A stretch of 63,132 nt of DNA from a virus. The stretch's first letter is position 1, and each line of letters starts with the position of its first letter. This document shows, one piece after another, positions 29,372 to 39,015 of the stretch. Where the stretch lies: the IMG/VR virus record IMGVR_UViG_3300005095_000109, positions 1 to 63,132 of that record; one strand, 5' to 3'. The position numbers and the translations under genes are program-made. The notes beneath the pieces were generated by a model. It saw only the letters and a program-made list of their open reading frames with translations. It searched no databases and was not told the DNA's origin.

Positions 29372-30757
29372 CTAAACTCTTATCAACATTCCGCAAGCAA
29401 GCGGGTTGCGGACTACAATGCCAGATTCAGACAGTAACTCAATGGTAAAGCCGTCAAAGGAAGTTGCGGCATTCACGCTGTTTGGGTTGAATGGGTCCAT
29501 CATCCCCGGTATATACTTAACAATAAACCCTCTATTCATCCTATCTGCACCCTTAACAGCTATCTCCACATTTGCTTGCCCGCCTGCCTGAACAGACCAA
29601 TCAACAAAAACCATTCTATAAGATTCCTTAGGGTATCCAGTTGCTGGGTCTATATCATGATGTATCGTTGGGTCATCAAAGATTGGGTTCCTTACAACTG
29701 TTATAGTATGACCCAACGCATGGAACGTCTTGAAGTTTAGCCCAAGCTCTATCTCCATACCAGCATCGTAATCATAGAATACTGAACCTGTTTGTGTTAA
29801 ATAGTTCTTCATTGCTTCATAGAATGCACGCATGCCAGCAGTTCCTGTATATACTACCCACTTAATATTTTCTCTGTTCCCGTTGTTATAAGCGAGCTGC
29901 GTCATAAAGTCAAGCAATACTGTATCTGTCAACTGCCCACTGTAAGTATCAATGTTAGAGGGTTCTATTTGTGCTAACAATCCATCGCCAGAAAGCAAGA
30001 CCCGTCCAAGGTTATCTGTTATGTTGATGTTGCCGTTAGCATCAATAGTTCTGCGTCCATACCAATACATCAACTCTCGCCTATACATGAACAAGTCCAT
30101 CAACTGTTGTTGTGCTTCATAGAACCACAACTTCTGACCGTTGTTCTCAAGCCATATAATATCTGTCAATGCATCGCCAGTGATGGTTTTGCCCATCCGC
30201 ATAATGGTCAGGTAGTTGACATACTCATCAGGATACCTCTCAATGCTGTATCCCTTTTCGCTACCTTCTGGGAATACAGACCCAATTACGCCTGCCAATT
30301 CGCCATTGGCAAGGTTTGCAGGGTTCAAAGTCTGTGTTGGGTCATCTGTCTGAAGCCTAAACTCGTATTCATATCCCCCTGCAACAGGTTTGGGGCCGCT
30401 AATAGCAATAGCCTGTGTCCCGTCTTTGAACCTAACTACATCGTATGGATGTATATAATTTTCATAAAAAACAACCTTAAACACAGATTGATTTTGTCCT
30501 ATATTAGTAGCAGGGCTGAAGATACCTGTGCATGTAGATGGCTCAGTAAGGCGACCTATCACCTTCCACCTATATTCTCTATTACCTACTTGGACGTCTT
30601 TTGCTATTCGTCCTAGCCCTTCTGTTAGGTAAGTAAGACCATACTGGGGGTAAAGCCTAACAAGCACTTTTGAAAGTGCAGGTTCTTTAATCATATTAGC
30701 AACAAGGCTGTTGCTTTCTGTAACCTCTGCATTTACTTTACCCTTGAATATCCGCAT
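29372..30757 (-). CDS. Major capsid protein (probable)
   Basis: This 461-residue protein starts MRIFKGKVNAEVTESNSLVA. The early helical region with VLVRLYPQYGLTYLTEGLG and the GNREYRWKVIGR strand resemble HK97-fold capsid proteins of crAss-like phages, and length fits. It lies directly after portal and scaffold genes, has its own promoter-like element and is followed by a strong terminator, as expected for the most expressed virion gene. No protease gene was recognised nearby. Identification is by context plus pattern. Confidence 0.78.
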   Translation of the reverse strand: MRIFKGKVNAEVTESNSLVANMIKEPALSKVLVRLYPQYGLTYLTEGLGRIAKDVQVGNREYRWKVIGRLTEPSTCTGIFSPATNIGQNQSVFKVVFYENYIHPYDVVRFKDGTQAIAISGPKPVAGGYEYEFRLQTDDPTQTLNPANLANGELAGVIGSVFPEGSEKGYSIERYPDEYVNYLTIMRMGKTITGDALTDIIWLENNGQKLWFYEAQQQLMDLFMYRRELMYWYGRRTIDANGNINITDNLGRVLLSGDGLLAQIEPSNIDTYSGQLTDTVLLDFMTQLAYNNGNRENIKWVVYTGTAGMRAFYEAMKNYLTQTGSVFYDYDAGMEIELGLNFKTFHALGHTITVVRNPIFDDPTIHHDIDPATGYPKESYRMVFVDWSVQAGGQANVEIAVKGADRMNRGFIVKYIPGMMDPFNPNSVNAATSFDGFTIELLSESGIVVRNPLACGMLIRV

Positions 30758-30773
30758 AACTTATGTTTTGTTG

Positions 30774-30781
30774 CAAAGTTA
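30774..30781 (-). promoter_or_regulatory. Bacteroidota-type promoter of the capsid gene
   Basis: The minus strand reads TAACTTTG (TAnnTTTG), 16 bases before the capsid ATG, with a TTG about 21 bases further upstream inside the end of the scaffold gene. Spacing and both boxes fit the consensus of Bacteroidota sigma factor promoters; this is the best example in the window. Confidence 0.6.
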
Positions 30782-30788
30782 AGAACCG

Positions 30789-31814
30789 TTACTTTATACC
30801 TTCAAGGAACTTGGACAGGTCAACACCGCTACTTCCAGTCGGCGGCAACCCAGTTGCCCTGCTTATATTATTAGCATGAGTAAGGCTTTTCATAAATTCT
30901 GCCTTTGCAGACTGCGTGGCACTTGATTTTATCATTTCAAAAATCTTGTCTCGCCATCTCCATAGCATTGCCGCCTGTGCAAGATTTTCAGGAGCTGAGA
31001 ATATCTCTTCTGCAAACTGACCACTTGTTACATAATTATATATATCTTTTCTTATTTGCTCTGCCTGTTCCTTAGAGGTTGCTATTGGAATGCCACCTAT
31101 ATCATTAATGTTATTGAGTGCCATGATAAACTCTTGTCTTGCCCTCTCTAATTCTTGTTCTCTCTGTAACCTTGCCTGTTCAATAGCCTGCTGGGCGAGC
31201 CGTTGGTATTCCTTTAACTTAGCATTTATCTGTGCCTTTACTTCTGTTGCCTTTAGGCTTAACATATCAGACATAGCAAGTTTATCTACATAGTCATCAA
31301 TCTCATCTTTTGACATTCCTAACTCGCTAAGCCATGCTTTTATCATTTCATCCTCAGGAAGTATAAGATACTTTTGGAGTTTTTCTATATCGTCTTGATA
31401 AGGTATCTTTTCCTGCTTAACAGTTGCCGGCTGTGGAACTGCTTTTGTTGGTGCCTGCTCTAACTTGCCCTGTAATTTTTGTTTCAGTTCCTCAATACTT
31501 GATACACTTTCCGGGTCTATGCCAAAACTTTTTGCCAGTTCTTTTATTACTTCTAAATCCTTGGTCTGTGCGGTTTGATTAGCCTGTGGCGTTTGTTGAG
31601 GTGTATCCATAGCCTGCGTGTCGGTTCTGGACCCGGCTTCCCCACCTGCCAAATCAAACCACGAAAGCGACGTGGTTTCTTTATTATGTGCCTGCGTATC
31701 CGTTTTTTCATCTTTCTGTGGTTGTTGTGTTGACTGTTCTGTTTGTGTTGCCTTTGTCTCTTGATTATCAGTGCCAGTATGTGTCTCCTGACCCTGCTTC
31801 AAATCTTCTGCCAT
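30789..31814 (-). CDS. Probable scaffold protein
   Basis: This 341-residue protein starts MAEDLKQGQETHTGTDNQET. The first 110 residues are Gln/Thr/Ala-rich and disordered. The rest is highly charged helix, including RLAQQAIEQARLQREQELER, with a coiled-coil look. It has no Cys and ends in DLSKFLEGIK. This composition and a place between portal and capsid genes are typical of phage scaffolding proteins that shape the procapsid and then leave. Confidence 0.72.
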   Translation of the reverse strand: MAEDLKQGQETHTGTDNQETKATQTEQSTQQPQKDEKTDTQAHNKETTSLSWFDLAGGEAGSRTDTQAMDTPQQTPQANQTAQTKDLEVIKELAKSFGIDPESVSSIEELKQKLQGKLEQAPTKAVPQPATVKQEKIPYQDDIEKLQKYLILPEDEMIKAWLSELGMSKDEIDDYVDKLAMSDMLSLKATEVKAQINAKLKEYQRLAQQAIEQARLQREQELERARQEFIMALNNINDIGGIPIATSKEQAEQIRKDIYNYVTSGQFAEEIFSAPENLAQAAMLWRWRDKIFEMIKSSATQSAKAEFMKSLTHANNISRATGLPPTGSSGVDLSKFLEGIK

Positions 31815-31849
31815 AGCTTTTTGTTTTACATAAAGATAAGAACTATTTA

Positions 31850-33994
31850 TTAAATAGGAGGAGGAGGTGGTGATTGAGGTGTCTTTTTATCAGTGTCAGC
31901 ATCTATTGATCTAAGTTCTTTCTCTTTATTTGCTTTTATCATAGTTGCCTCCTTCCTGCCTTTGGCTTCTATCTCTGCCGCTCTTACTCTTGTTTCGCCA
32001 GCAATCATACTCTTTTGTATCTCTGCGTTAATCTTAGCCTGTTCAAGCTGTGCCTTCATCATTTCTATCTGTTGCTGTTGCTGTGCCAGTTGCTGTTGTA
32101 GTTGTTGCATTGCCGCAACACCCTCTTCAAATATCTTCTCTGCCTCCTCATAATCCCTTGCCTTAGCAAGTTTAATTAGTTGTAATATATCTATGTGACC
32201 GCTTGATGCCGCTTGTGCCGCCACCTGCATTATAAACTGCTTCTTCTCTATATCTATATCGCCTATCTTGACAAATACAGAGTAGTCGTTTAACGCTACT
32301 GTCTCATCTATCTTGAAGTAAGCAAGTTGAGCATCAGACATAAAGTATTTAGCACGTCCGCCCCCAGCCAGCCCCCAGTAAATCTTGACAAAGTGAACAA
32401 GTCTATTTAGTGAATCACGCATTAGTTTGTTAAGCATATAAAAAACAGGCATTGTCATAAGGGAAGACTGCGTTATTGCAGACTGAACGGAACTGGCTGG
32501 TGTCCTGTCAGACACAAACCCCTCACGAACCCTGCTAATTCCAGTTAGGGCTTCCGCTGTCTGCTCAAGAACAATTTTCAAGTTGATGAGTTGTGTAAGG
32601 CTTTGGCTAAGCGTCAAGTCAACTTCAGACATTGCGGGAGCTCTGGCTTCCCTAATGCCCTCTTCCATTGAGTTTATGAATATAACTCCAGTATTCTTTA
32701 AGTGATAAATAATTTCTGACAATGGAACATTGGAAGGTTTCTGTGCAAGGTCATAGACAATAGCCTTTCCGCCAGCCCGTGCCATAGTCAGTTCTATATG
32801 ATACATGACTATATTGTATAGAAGTTGTATGTTTTTAAGCAGGTCAACTATACCTTGTGGGGTGCCTACGCCACCATTCTTAATAACACCAGAATAAGTA
32901 AATCGTGTTGTGCTTAGGTTTTCTTGCGTCCGTTGTTGACCGGGAACAGGTCTGGCCATTATGACTTTATCTACGCCTACAACAATAGCCTCCCACAGTT
33001 CTACTATCGGGACCTTCTGCTCATCGCCACCTCCTTCTTCACTGTATATTGCGAATGACTCATCCTCTTCTGACTGTGCCAGTTTCTTGAGACTGACCCA
33101 TCTTATAGCCTTCCACTCTATCCTGTAAACCTTAACCCACGTCCCAGAGCCATCATAGTAATACCATCTATTATCCATCCCCTTAGCCTTCTGCGGGTCT
33201 GCCAATTCCTTAAGCCATCCCTTTATGCCTTTGTCCTCTATAAATGCACTATATCTATTAACTATAACATGCAGTGGCAACCATGCCTCTTCTATTACAT
33301 AAGGACTGTCTTCTAAATCACTGCCAACTGACGGGTCGTAATATATATTTAGTGGGTGTATCCTCTCAATAGTTGGTGTATCCCCGTCAACAACTATTTT
33401 AACAAACGCTTTTCCGCATATCAGGACATCAAGAAGGCACTGTTTGAACACATGCTTAAAATCATAGAGTTCATTAAGATACTGAAGGCTCTTTTCTATA
33501 TTTACCTCATTGGCATCTCGCCAATCGCCACGACCTATTTCTTTTATAACCTCCATACCGACCTGTGTAATTATATCAGGCATTATATTAATGCCTATTT
33601 CTTCTGTTATTTCATGGAGTATCTGTCTTGCGAAATAATCAACTGTCTGTGTTATATACTTTGAGAACTTTGTGTTTAGTGCTTCGTCATTAACAGACCG
33701 CACTGTGAACTTCAAAGGCTTAGTTACGAACTCGCCTATTAGCAACTCAATTTTAGGCTTTATTAGTGGGTAGTTAACGAGCCTTGCTGGAGCCGCAACG
33801 CCATACATTTCAGTAATATACTTAAAGTCATCTTTATTAAACTTGCCATCATAAATTGCATAGTTTTCCTCAACACGCTGTCTCTCAGCAGACCAATATG
33901 TAGATAAGGGGACGCTATTAGCAAGTTTCTTAGCAACTTCCTCTGCCCACTCCTTCTCATTTGAGTCTGGAACAACAAACTCTATATATGCCAT
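31850..33994 (-). CDS. Portal protein
   Basis: This 714-residue protein starts MAYIEFVVPDSNEKEWAEEV. The region RQRVEENYAIYDGKFNKDDF, then ARLVNYPLIKPKIELLIGEF and TKPLKFTVR matches portal proteins of crAss-like phages, as does the HPLNIYYDPSVGSDLEDSPY block. The last 100 residues are a Gln-rich coiled coil and charged tail (AAMQQLQQQLAQQQQQIEMM), the C-terminal crown or barrel. It overlaps the TerL stop by 13 bases, the usual TerL-portal order. It would form the dodecameric DNA gate of the head. Confidence 0.85.
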   Translation of the reverse strand: MAYIEFVVPDSNEKEWAEEVAKKLANSVPLSTYWSAERQRVEENYAIYDGKFNKDDFKYITEMYGVAAPARLVNYPLIKPKIELLIGEFVTKPLKFTVRSVNDEALNTKFSKYITQTVDYFARQILHEITEEIGINIMPDIITQVGMEVIKEIGRGDWRDANEVNIEKSLQYLNELYDFKHVFKQCLLDVLICGKAFVKIVVDGDTPTIERIHPLNIYYDPSVGSDLEDSPYVIEEAWLPLHVIVNRYSAFIEDKGIKGWLKELADPQKAKGMDNRWYYYDGSGTWVKVYRIEWKAIRWVSLKKLAQSEEDESFAIYSEEGGGDEQKVPIVELWEAIVVGVDKVIMARPVPGQQRTQENLSTTRFTYSGVIKNGGVGTPQGIVDLLKNIQLLYNIVMYHIELTMARAGGKAIVYDLAQKPSNVPLSEIIYHLKNTGVIFINSMEEGIREARAPAMSEVDLTLSQSLTQLINLKIVLEQTAEALTGISRVREGFVSDRTPASSVQSAITQSSLMTMPVFYMLNKLMRDSLNRLVHFVKIYWGLAGGGRAKYFMSDAQLAYFKIDETVALNDYSVFVKIGDIDIEKKQFIMQVAAQAASSGHIDILQLIKLAKARDYEEAEKIFEEGVAAMQQLQQQLAQQQQQIEMMKAQLEQAKINAEIQKSMIAGETRVRAAEIEAKGRKEATMIKANKEKELRSIDADTDKKTPQSPPPPPI

Positions 33995-35820
33995 TTAAGT
34001 ATTGATTTTGTCAGTTCAGAGTATTTACCCTCTGTCCCCTTGTTGACAAAGTTATCAACTATAATCTTTCCATCTACATATTTAAGGCGTGGCAGTATAA
34101 TCTGATTATCGTCCGTTTTTTCTTCATCAACGACTCCTATCGGCAAGTCAAGGTCTGCTATCAGTGCAATACCAAAAGCCATTGCGAGGTCATCACGACC
34201 TTTACCATATCGCCGTAGGTCGTCTATCAGTTCTGGGAACATTATCATATCAACATTCTGATTGATATACTTGTTAAGCAGTTCAGTAACTAATGCTTTC
34301 TGCGTAACCTTCATATTAATTCCGTATTTAAGCGGGGACCTTGTTTCAAACAGGCGTGGTCTGGGCAAGAGCAAGTTCAACTTCCTGTTGTGTCTGAACC
34401 AAGAGAACAACTCCGGGTCAGAATTTTCAACAAGCATTTTGCAACCATAATACTCTGCTATCATAGCAATAGTCCTGTAAAACTCTTCCTTGTCATCTGG
34501 GCGGTCTGCATATATACAAACAGGCAATTCGCATACCTCATTAGCAGAATAAAAACGCCTGTATATGACACATGCACCACGTGAAATCTTTTCATGGACC
34601 TCTGCAAACATATATGGGTCAACGCCTCCTATGTCTACATTTTTACCCTTTAAGTGTTGTGGCAGTGGATGTAAGTAAATCTTTACTGGGCCGCCTTTAA
34701 CTGGCTTAAACAAAACGTCCCCATTTTTGTCTCTTATCATATAGCCTTCTTGGACGCCAACATCATTTGTCATCAGATAAGAATACCTATCGTTCAATTT
34801 GCCTATGTCAAAGACTGAATTTGCTGCATCTAAAAACGCTTCCTCAACAGTTGTGGGATATTCCTGCAAATACATATAGTAAGCAGAAGAGTTACCAGAT
34901 CTTCTAAGTTTCTCTGCCTGTTCTTTTATGTATCTCTTTGCTCCTTCCTCGTCGTCTTTCCCTGTTGCAGGGTCAAAGAAGCCGTGTAGTGCCCTATGCG
35001 CACCTATAAAGAACCTAATCATATTATACTTCTCTGCATTATACCACAACTCTTTGAAATCATCATATCCCTTGCCGAACTTGTTAACTGTCCCGCCAAT
35101 TACTATTGTGCCGAACTGCTCAGCCCCTTCTTTGACGCAAGCGAGCGACGCCATAAAGGCACGCAACAAATTATCTATCTCACCAGCCTCTTCAAACAAC
35201 AAAAGCCTTAACCGCTCACCACGGAACGTGTCTGGGTCTTTTATAGTCCTTAGATGCAAAACTGTTTGCGTGCCTTGTTTCTGCCAACCTGCTTCCGTCT
35301 TCCTCTTGTAACCGCTTACTATCCTGTCCTTCTTAGATTCAAGTATTGGCAATTGCAGCTTGCCCGGCAAATTGCTCAGCATTACTTCAAATCGCTTCCT
35401 GAATGTATTGACATATACTTCCTTCTGTGCACCAACGCCGACCTCATTGAAAGGAAAGAATAACCACTCCCAAAGTATATAAGCAGTCATCATGTATGAG
35501 AAGCCCTTATCACGGGCTTTGACTATAATTACGTTCTTGCCCTCCTGCCGAGCCCTTTCAAGCGTCCAGAAGAATTCCTTGTCCAGTTCACGATATAGCG
35601 GGGGTAGTAACTTCTTACGTCTCTCACGACCATCAGAAGCAAGAATGCGAACAAAGTTTAGATAGAAATAATGAGCACCAGTTATCTTGCCAAGCCTTGT
35701 CTCATAACCATTTAGACACCTGTCAACCTGCTCAGCCCACCAGTCATCATCATCATATATCTCGCCATATACAACAGGAGAGAAATCCTTAACAACTTCA
35801 AATGCATAGTAATCATGCAT
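33982..35820 (-). CDS. terL: Terminase large subunit
   Basis: This 612-residue protein has the two-domain terminase layout. The ATPase shows a deviant Walker A KARDKGFS (101-108), with preceding strand NVIIV, and Walker B LLLFEEAGE (about 206-214) with the catalytic Glu. The nuclease domain shows VDIGGVDPYM (D401) and GRDDLAMAFGIAL (D543/D544). It pumps and cuts DNA during packaging. It overlaps the portal gene and an upstream structural gene by a few bases. No small terminase gene was recognised; one of the small genes upstream may fill that role. Confidence 0.9.
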   Translation of the reverse strand: MHDYYAFEVVKDFSPVVYGEIYDDDDWWAEQVDRCLNGYETRLGKITGAHYFYLNFVRILASDGRERRKKLLPPLYRELDKEFFWTLERARQEGKNVIIVKARDKGFSYMMTAYILWEWLFFPFNEVGVGAQKEVYVNTFRKRFEVMLSNLPGKLQLPILESKKDRIVSGYKRKTEAGWQKQGTQTVLHLRTIKDPDTFRGERLRLLLFEEAGEIDNLLRAFMASLACVKEGAEQFGTIVIGGTVNKFGKGYDDFKELWYNAEKYNMIRFFIGAHRALHGFFDPATGKDDEEGAKRYIKEQAEKLRRSGNSSAYYMYLQEYPTTVEEAFLDAANSVFDIGKLNDRYSYLMTNDVGVQEGYMIRDKNGDVLFKPVKGGPVKIYLHPLPQHLKGKNVDIGGVDPYMFAEVHEKISRGACVIYRRFYSANEVCELPVCIYADRPDDKEEFYRTIAMIAEYYGCKMLVENSDPELFSWFRHNRKLNLLLPRPRLFETRSPLKYGINMKVTQKALVTELLNKYINQNVDMIMFPELIDDLRRYGKGRDDLAMAFGIALIADLDLPIGVVDEEKTDDNQIILPRLKYVDGKIIVDNFVNKGTEGKYSELTKSILKWHI

Positions 35821-36664
35821 TACTTCTATTTAATAGTATATTTGCATTTTCTACAAGTGAATGGGCTATTAGGCTTGGATGCGTATAGTATTTTTGGCTT
35901 GATGACTTTGCTATGGCATAATAAGTAGTATATGGAAGAATTTGTGGCGTGTAAACAAGATTGTTATAGCATCCGCCGAATAAAGAAACGTCATAAAAAT
36001 ACAAAATGTTATAATAATTGCTATTTAATAATAGCGTATCCACAAACCTTGAAATAATAGTATGCTTAAAGTCTATTTCCTTTATTTCTACTGTGAATGT
36101 ATATTTAACTGGGCCTACATAAAGAGTGCCTAAATTATTCCTAACATCTTCAATATAATGATTCGCATATGCAACTATTGTCAAGGGAGACTCCCTGCCA
36201 ATTATATATTTCCCTATGTATTCTTTTCTAATAAAGTTTACAGTGTCCTTGTGCATTCTATACAACTCAAAACTAATGCTATCACTATTCACGCTAAACC
36301 TTTCTAACATTAGTGTGTCAAAGAATATCCTACTACCAATCGTATTGTTGGGTCTGCGGTTAATTAAAGACCATCCGCTATCCGCAAGTCCTAAATATAT
36401 CATTAAAGTTGATGTGTTTATATTTGAGATTGTAAATGGATACAACCTCCAAGCCATAGCATCTGTGCCCTTAGGCGGTCCATATCTGCTATAAGATGCT
36501 GATGAATACATTAATACGCCATTGACGTTGTTAATCTGCTGAGTAAAAGCACGTTCGCCGTTTATGATTCTAAAATCAAGACCGCCATAGCCACTTAAGT
36601 TAGCATGATTATAATAGAACGGCACTACTGTGTGCGTCCCTTCAATATCTACTAGGTCGAGCAT
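35813..36664 (-). CDS. Hypothetical beta-rich protein upstream of TerL
   Basis: This 283-residue protein starts MLDLVDIEGTHTVVPFYYNH. It is rich in Tyr, Asn, Ser and Ile, with strand-like segments through its length (SNINTSTLMIYLGLADSGWS, KYTFTVEIKEIDFKHTIISR) and no enzyme motif. It could be a head fibre, decoration or receptor-contact protein; I do not recognise the family. It overlaps TerL by 8 bases and ends the block of small virion genes. Confidence 0.68.
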   Translation of the reverse strand: MLDLVDIEGTHTVVPFYYNHANLSGYGGLDFRIINGERAFTQQINNVNGVLMYSSASYSRYGPPKGTDAMAWRLYPFTISNINTSTLMIYLGLADSGWSLINRRPNNTIGSRIFFDTLMLERFSVNSDSISFELYRMHKDTVNFIRKEYIGKYIIGRESPLTIVAYANHYIEDVRNNLGTLYVGPVKYTFTVEIKEIDFKHTIISRFVDTLLLNSNYYNILYFYDVSLFGGCYNNLVYTPQILPYTTYYAIAKSSSQKYYTHPSLIAHSLVENANILLNRSNA

Positions 36665-36675
36665 TAGTCATGCTA

Positions 36676-37059
36676 TTATAAAGCACTAATTACATCATCT
36701 GCTGTTTGAGCACTTGTTACTAATTGGGCAAGGGCAGCCTCGTCAACTTCGTTAGTAGAACGTGCAAGAACAGCCATTAACGCATTGTCAAGCAAGGGCT
36801 TTACTGCATCCTTTTCCGCTTGCGTTGCCGCTGTTACATACTTAGTGAGATATGTTAGAAGTGCTGCTAATTCTGGTATGCTAACATGTCTATAATTAAC
36901 TGCCCCTGCTAAAAGGATAGCATCTTCTTTGGAGAAATCATCTCCACTAATAACAGCCTTAAGAGTATTTTTATCTGCTATCACGTTAACACCAACAATG
37001 TAACCATTCTTATCAACATCCTCAACTCCTATTACAGCCTGTGATATTCTCTTTGTCAT
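36676..37059 (-). CDS. Hypothetical Ala-rich protein
   Basis: This 127-residue protein starts MTKRISQAVIGVEDVDKNGY. It has a strand-rich N-terminal half (GYIVGVNVIADKNTLKAVIS) and a helical, Ala-rich C-terminal half (AATQAEKDAVKPLLDNALMA). No family recognised. Small, acidic and preceded by a TATATTTG element (37077-37084), it may be a decoration or head-completion protein expressed on its own. Confidence 0.68.
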   Translation of the reverse strand: MTKRISQAVIGVEDVDKNGYIVGVNVIADKNTLKAVISGDDFSKEDAILLAGAVNYRHVSIPELAALLTYLTKYVTAATQAEKDAVKPLLDNALMAVLARSTNEVDEAALAQLVTSAQTADDVISAL

Positions 37060-37076
37060 TTGCCTGTTATTTTATG

Positions 37077-37084
37077 CAAATATA
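37077..37084 (-). promoter_or_regulatory. Bacteroidota-type -7 element before the 36676-37059 gene
   Basis: The minus strand reads TATATTTG followed by C, matching TAnnTTTG, 17 bases before the ATG at 37059. The upstream -33 region is A-rich without a clear TTG. Confidence 0.42.
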
Positions 37085-37088
37085 TATA

Positions 37089-37307
37089 CTATTTCCTTTT
37101 ACGCTTCTTTGATATATTTCTTGCGGCTTTTGCAAATGCTGCTCTTTTTTTAATAGTTGGATTCTTGCTTTTGAGTCCTTTTTGTATGCATTCGTTGGTT
37201 ACGCCTGAATATCCTTGCCGTTTGCACCATCTTGTGAATGCACCTACTGTTCCCTTCCTCTCCATCCTCGCCCGTGCCTTCTGTAGCCATTTGCTGTTTC
37301 TTGCCAT
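37089..37307 (-). CDS. Small basic virion-module protein
   Basis: This 72-residue protein reads MARNSKWLQKARARMERKGT, with VGAFTRWCKRQGYSGVTNEC and a basic tail ARNISKKRKRK. This Arg/Lys-rich pattern (KGT-GAFTR-CKR-GY-VT-ECI) recurs in small proteins of Bacteroidota phage structural blocks. It probably binds DNA or is packaged; the exact role is unknown. Spacing to neighbours is short and orientation matches the late operon. Confidence 0.72.
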   Translation of the reverse strand: MARNSKWLQKARARMERKGTVGAFTRWCKRQGYSGVTNECIQKGLKSKNPTIKKRAAFAKAARNISKKRKRK

Positions 37308-37313
37308 TGCTGT

Positions 37314-37604
37314 CTATTTTATTATTGAACTGATTAATGTCCAGACTTTGTCAAACAACCCGCCGACAACCATGCCAGTTAAGAAAATAACTATTTTGTA
37401 TGTTATCTTTAGCCCAGCAAGTTCTTTTTCGTGGGCTATTACTGTTTTATTCAGTTCTTCCTGAAATGATAACATTCTATTAAATAGCCTTTCATACATA
37501 GACTCTATTTGTGTTTTGTGTTGTTTAAGTGCATCATGAAATTCACCACGAAGTATGTTGATCTGGTCGTTAACATACCTTACTAACTGTTCCTTGTCAC
37601 TCAC
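37314..37604 (-). CDS. Coiled-coil protein with C-terminal membrane helix
   Basis: This 96-residue protein begins at GTG 37602-37604, as no upstream ATG exists (MSDKEQLVRYVNDQINILRG). Residues 5-65 look like a continuous coiled coil (YERLFNRMLSFQEELNKTVI), and residues 69-88 are a membrane helix (ITYKIVIFLTGMVVGGLF). Such proteins occur as tail tape or spanin-like anchors or as membrane-contacting ejection factors. No family assigned. Confidence 0.65.
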   Translation of the reverse strand: MSDKEQLVRYVNDQINILRGEFHDALKQHKTQIESMYERLFNRMLSFQEELNKTVIAHEKELAGLKITYKIVIFLTGMVVGGLFDKVWTLISSIIK

Positions 37605-37628
37605 TGCTTTTTTGTTACTAAATTACAA

Positions 37629-39014
37629 TTATCTACATACTACTTGTATATTGTTAAATGCCAAGAGTTTGCCATTACAATTATAAACATATATCTCCAG
37701 TGTCCCATCAGCAGGTGAACAAGGGCTGCATCCATTACCATCATATATAACATTCCAAATATGATTTATATGGTCATAAACAACTGGCAGGGGGACATGT
37801 TGTGGCGTGCCGTCACAATAAAGAGTAATTGTTGCAACAATATTAAACGTAGTTATACATCTTCCTTCACAATTAACAGTAGCAATTGTTGAAGGTATTG
37901 TTAAGGTATTGAGGTCAGTGCCATTGGCTATGTTAAATCTTACTATAGGATTAATGCATGAACCATCATCAATTGCTACTTTAGCAACTACTGTCTTAGT
38001 GCCACAGCAACTATCAAACGTAATATATACATAACCTAACGAGCACTCTCTTACTATACCATCACAATTTAATAAAACGCTACCATCATTTAAGTAAACA
38101 TTTTCAGATATATTGCCAATAATATTTCTTACTGTAAACATAACGCTATTTGTATTTATACAATTAACTGGTCTAAACAAGATATACTTGCCATAACAGT
38201 CACATCCATCTGCGATATTACAGCAGTAATCTTTTAGCTCATAATTGCAATCAACAAGCCTTAAATTCACTGTCAAGTTAGTTGTGTTTTCATCACATGT
38301 TCTAACATCCTGTATAATTAGCGTTATGTCTGTATCGCCATTTTGATAGTAAGGGACAAGGCTACCGTTTAGGTTAATAGTCAAAACGCCATCATCATGA
38401 ACAGCCCAACTAAACGTTGTGCTATCACTTGTCTGAACGACGAATACGCTACCGCTTTGTGTTGCACAGATGCCAGGAACTGCTATGTTTAATGGAAAAT
38501 CACAGCATGATCTTAATTCATCAAATACGGTTCTTGTTAGCCTATAACATGCTCTGAAGGATATAGGTATTTCAATAGTCGTGCAGGCTCCAACTACCTG
38601 TGCTGTAAAGTTGTAATCAGAACACTGTGTAATCAAGTTCGTATCCACGTATAGAGTAATTAAATCACCGCTTGTAGAAGGTATTAAATCGTATGATATG
38701 TAGTCAGGAACTATTATCTGTTCTACAAGCGTATGGTGTGGAATGAGTATTCTCGTTAATTCATGCACGTTATTATCTATATATATAACACTATTGTGGG
38801 ATAGAACAAAATATGAATATTGCGAAGGGGGTGGGCACTTGTATTTATTAAGGCATTCTAAATCATACTCACGCTCTGTCCTGTTTTGATACCATAGTAT
38901 GTGGTTTATTGCAAGCAATTTGATGTAATCTTCTTTATCAGCATCAGGAAGAAAGCATTTATCTCTGTTCTTACATATTTTGTCAACATAATATTCCTTC
39001 TCACGCCTATCCAT
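37629..39014 (-). CDS. Cys-rich beta protein, tail appendage candidate
   Basis: The frame starts at a TTG, but ATG 39012-39014 (MDRREKEYYVDKICKNRDKC) follows the upstream stop by one base and is preferred, giving 461 residues. After a helical, Cys-containing N-terminus (residues 1-60) comes a long beta-rich region with about 30 cysteines in repeated CDG/CC contexts (VDCNYELKDYCCNIADGCDC). It resembles a string of small Ig-like or bubble domains and is a good candidate for a receptor-binding or tail spike protein. Not matched to a named family. Confidence 0.62.
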   Translation of the reverse strand: MDRREKEYYVDKICKNRDKCFLPDADKEDYIKLLAINHILWYQNRTEREYDLECLNKYKCPPPSQYSYFVLSHNSVIYIDNNVHELTRILIPHHTLVEQIIVPDYISYDLIPSTSGDLITLYVDTNLITQCSDYNFTAQVVGACTTIEIPISFRACYRLTRTVFDELRSCCDFPLNIAVPGICATQSGSVFVVQTSDSTTFSWAVHDDGVLTINLNGSLVPYYQNGDTDITLIIQDVRTCDENTTNLTVNLRLVDCNYELKDYCCNIADGCDCYGKYILFRPVNCINTNSVMFTVRNIIGNISENVYLNDGSVLLNCDGIVRECSLGYVYITFDSCCGTKTVVAKVAIDDGSCINPIVRFNIANGTDLNTLTIPSTIATVNCEGRCITTFNIVATITLYCDGTPQHVPLPVVYDHINHIWNVIYDGNGCSPCSPADGTLEIYVYNCNGKLLAFNNIQVVCR

Positions 39015-39015
39015 C

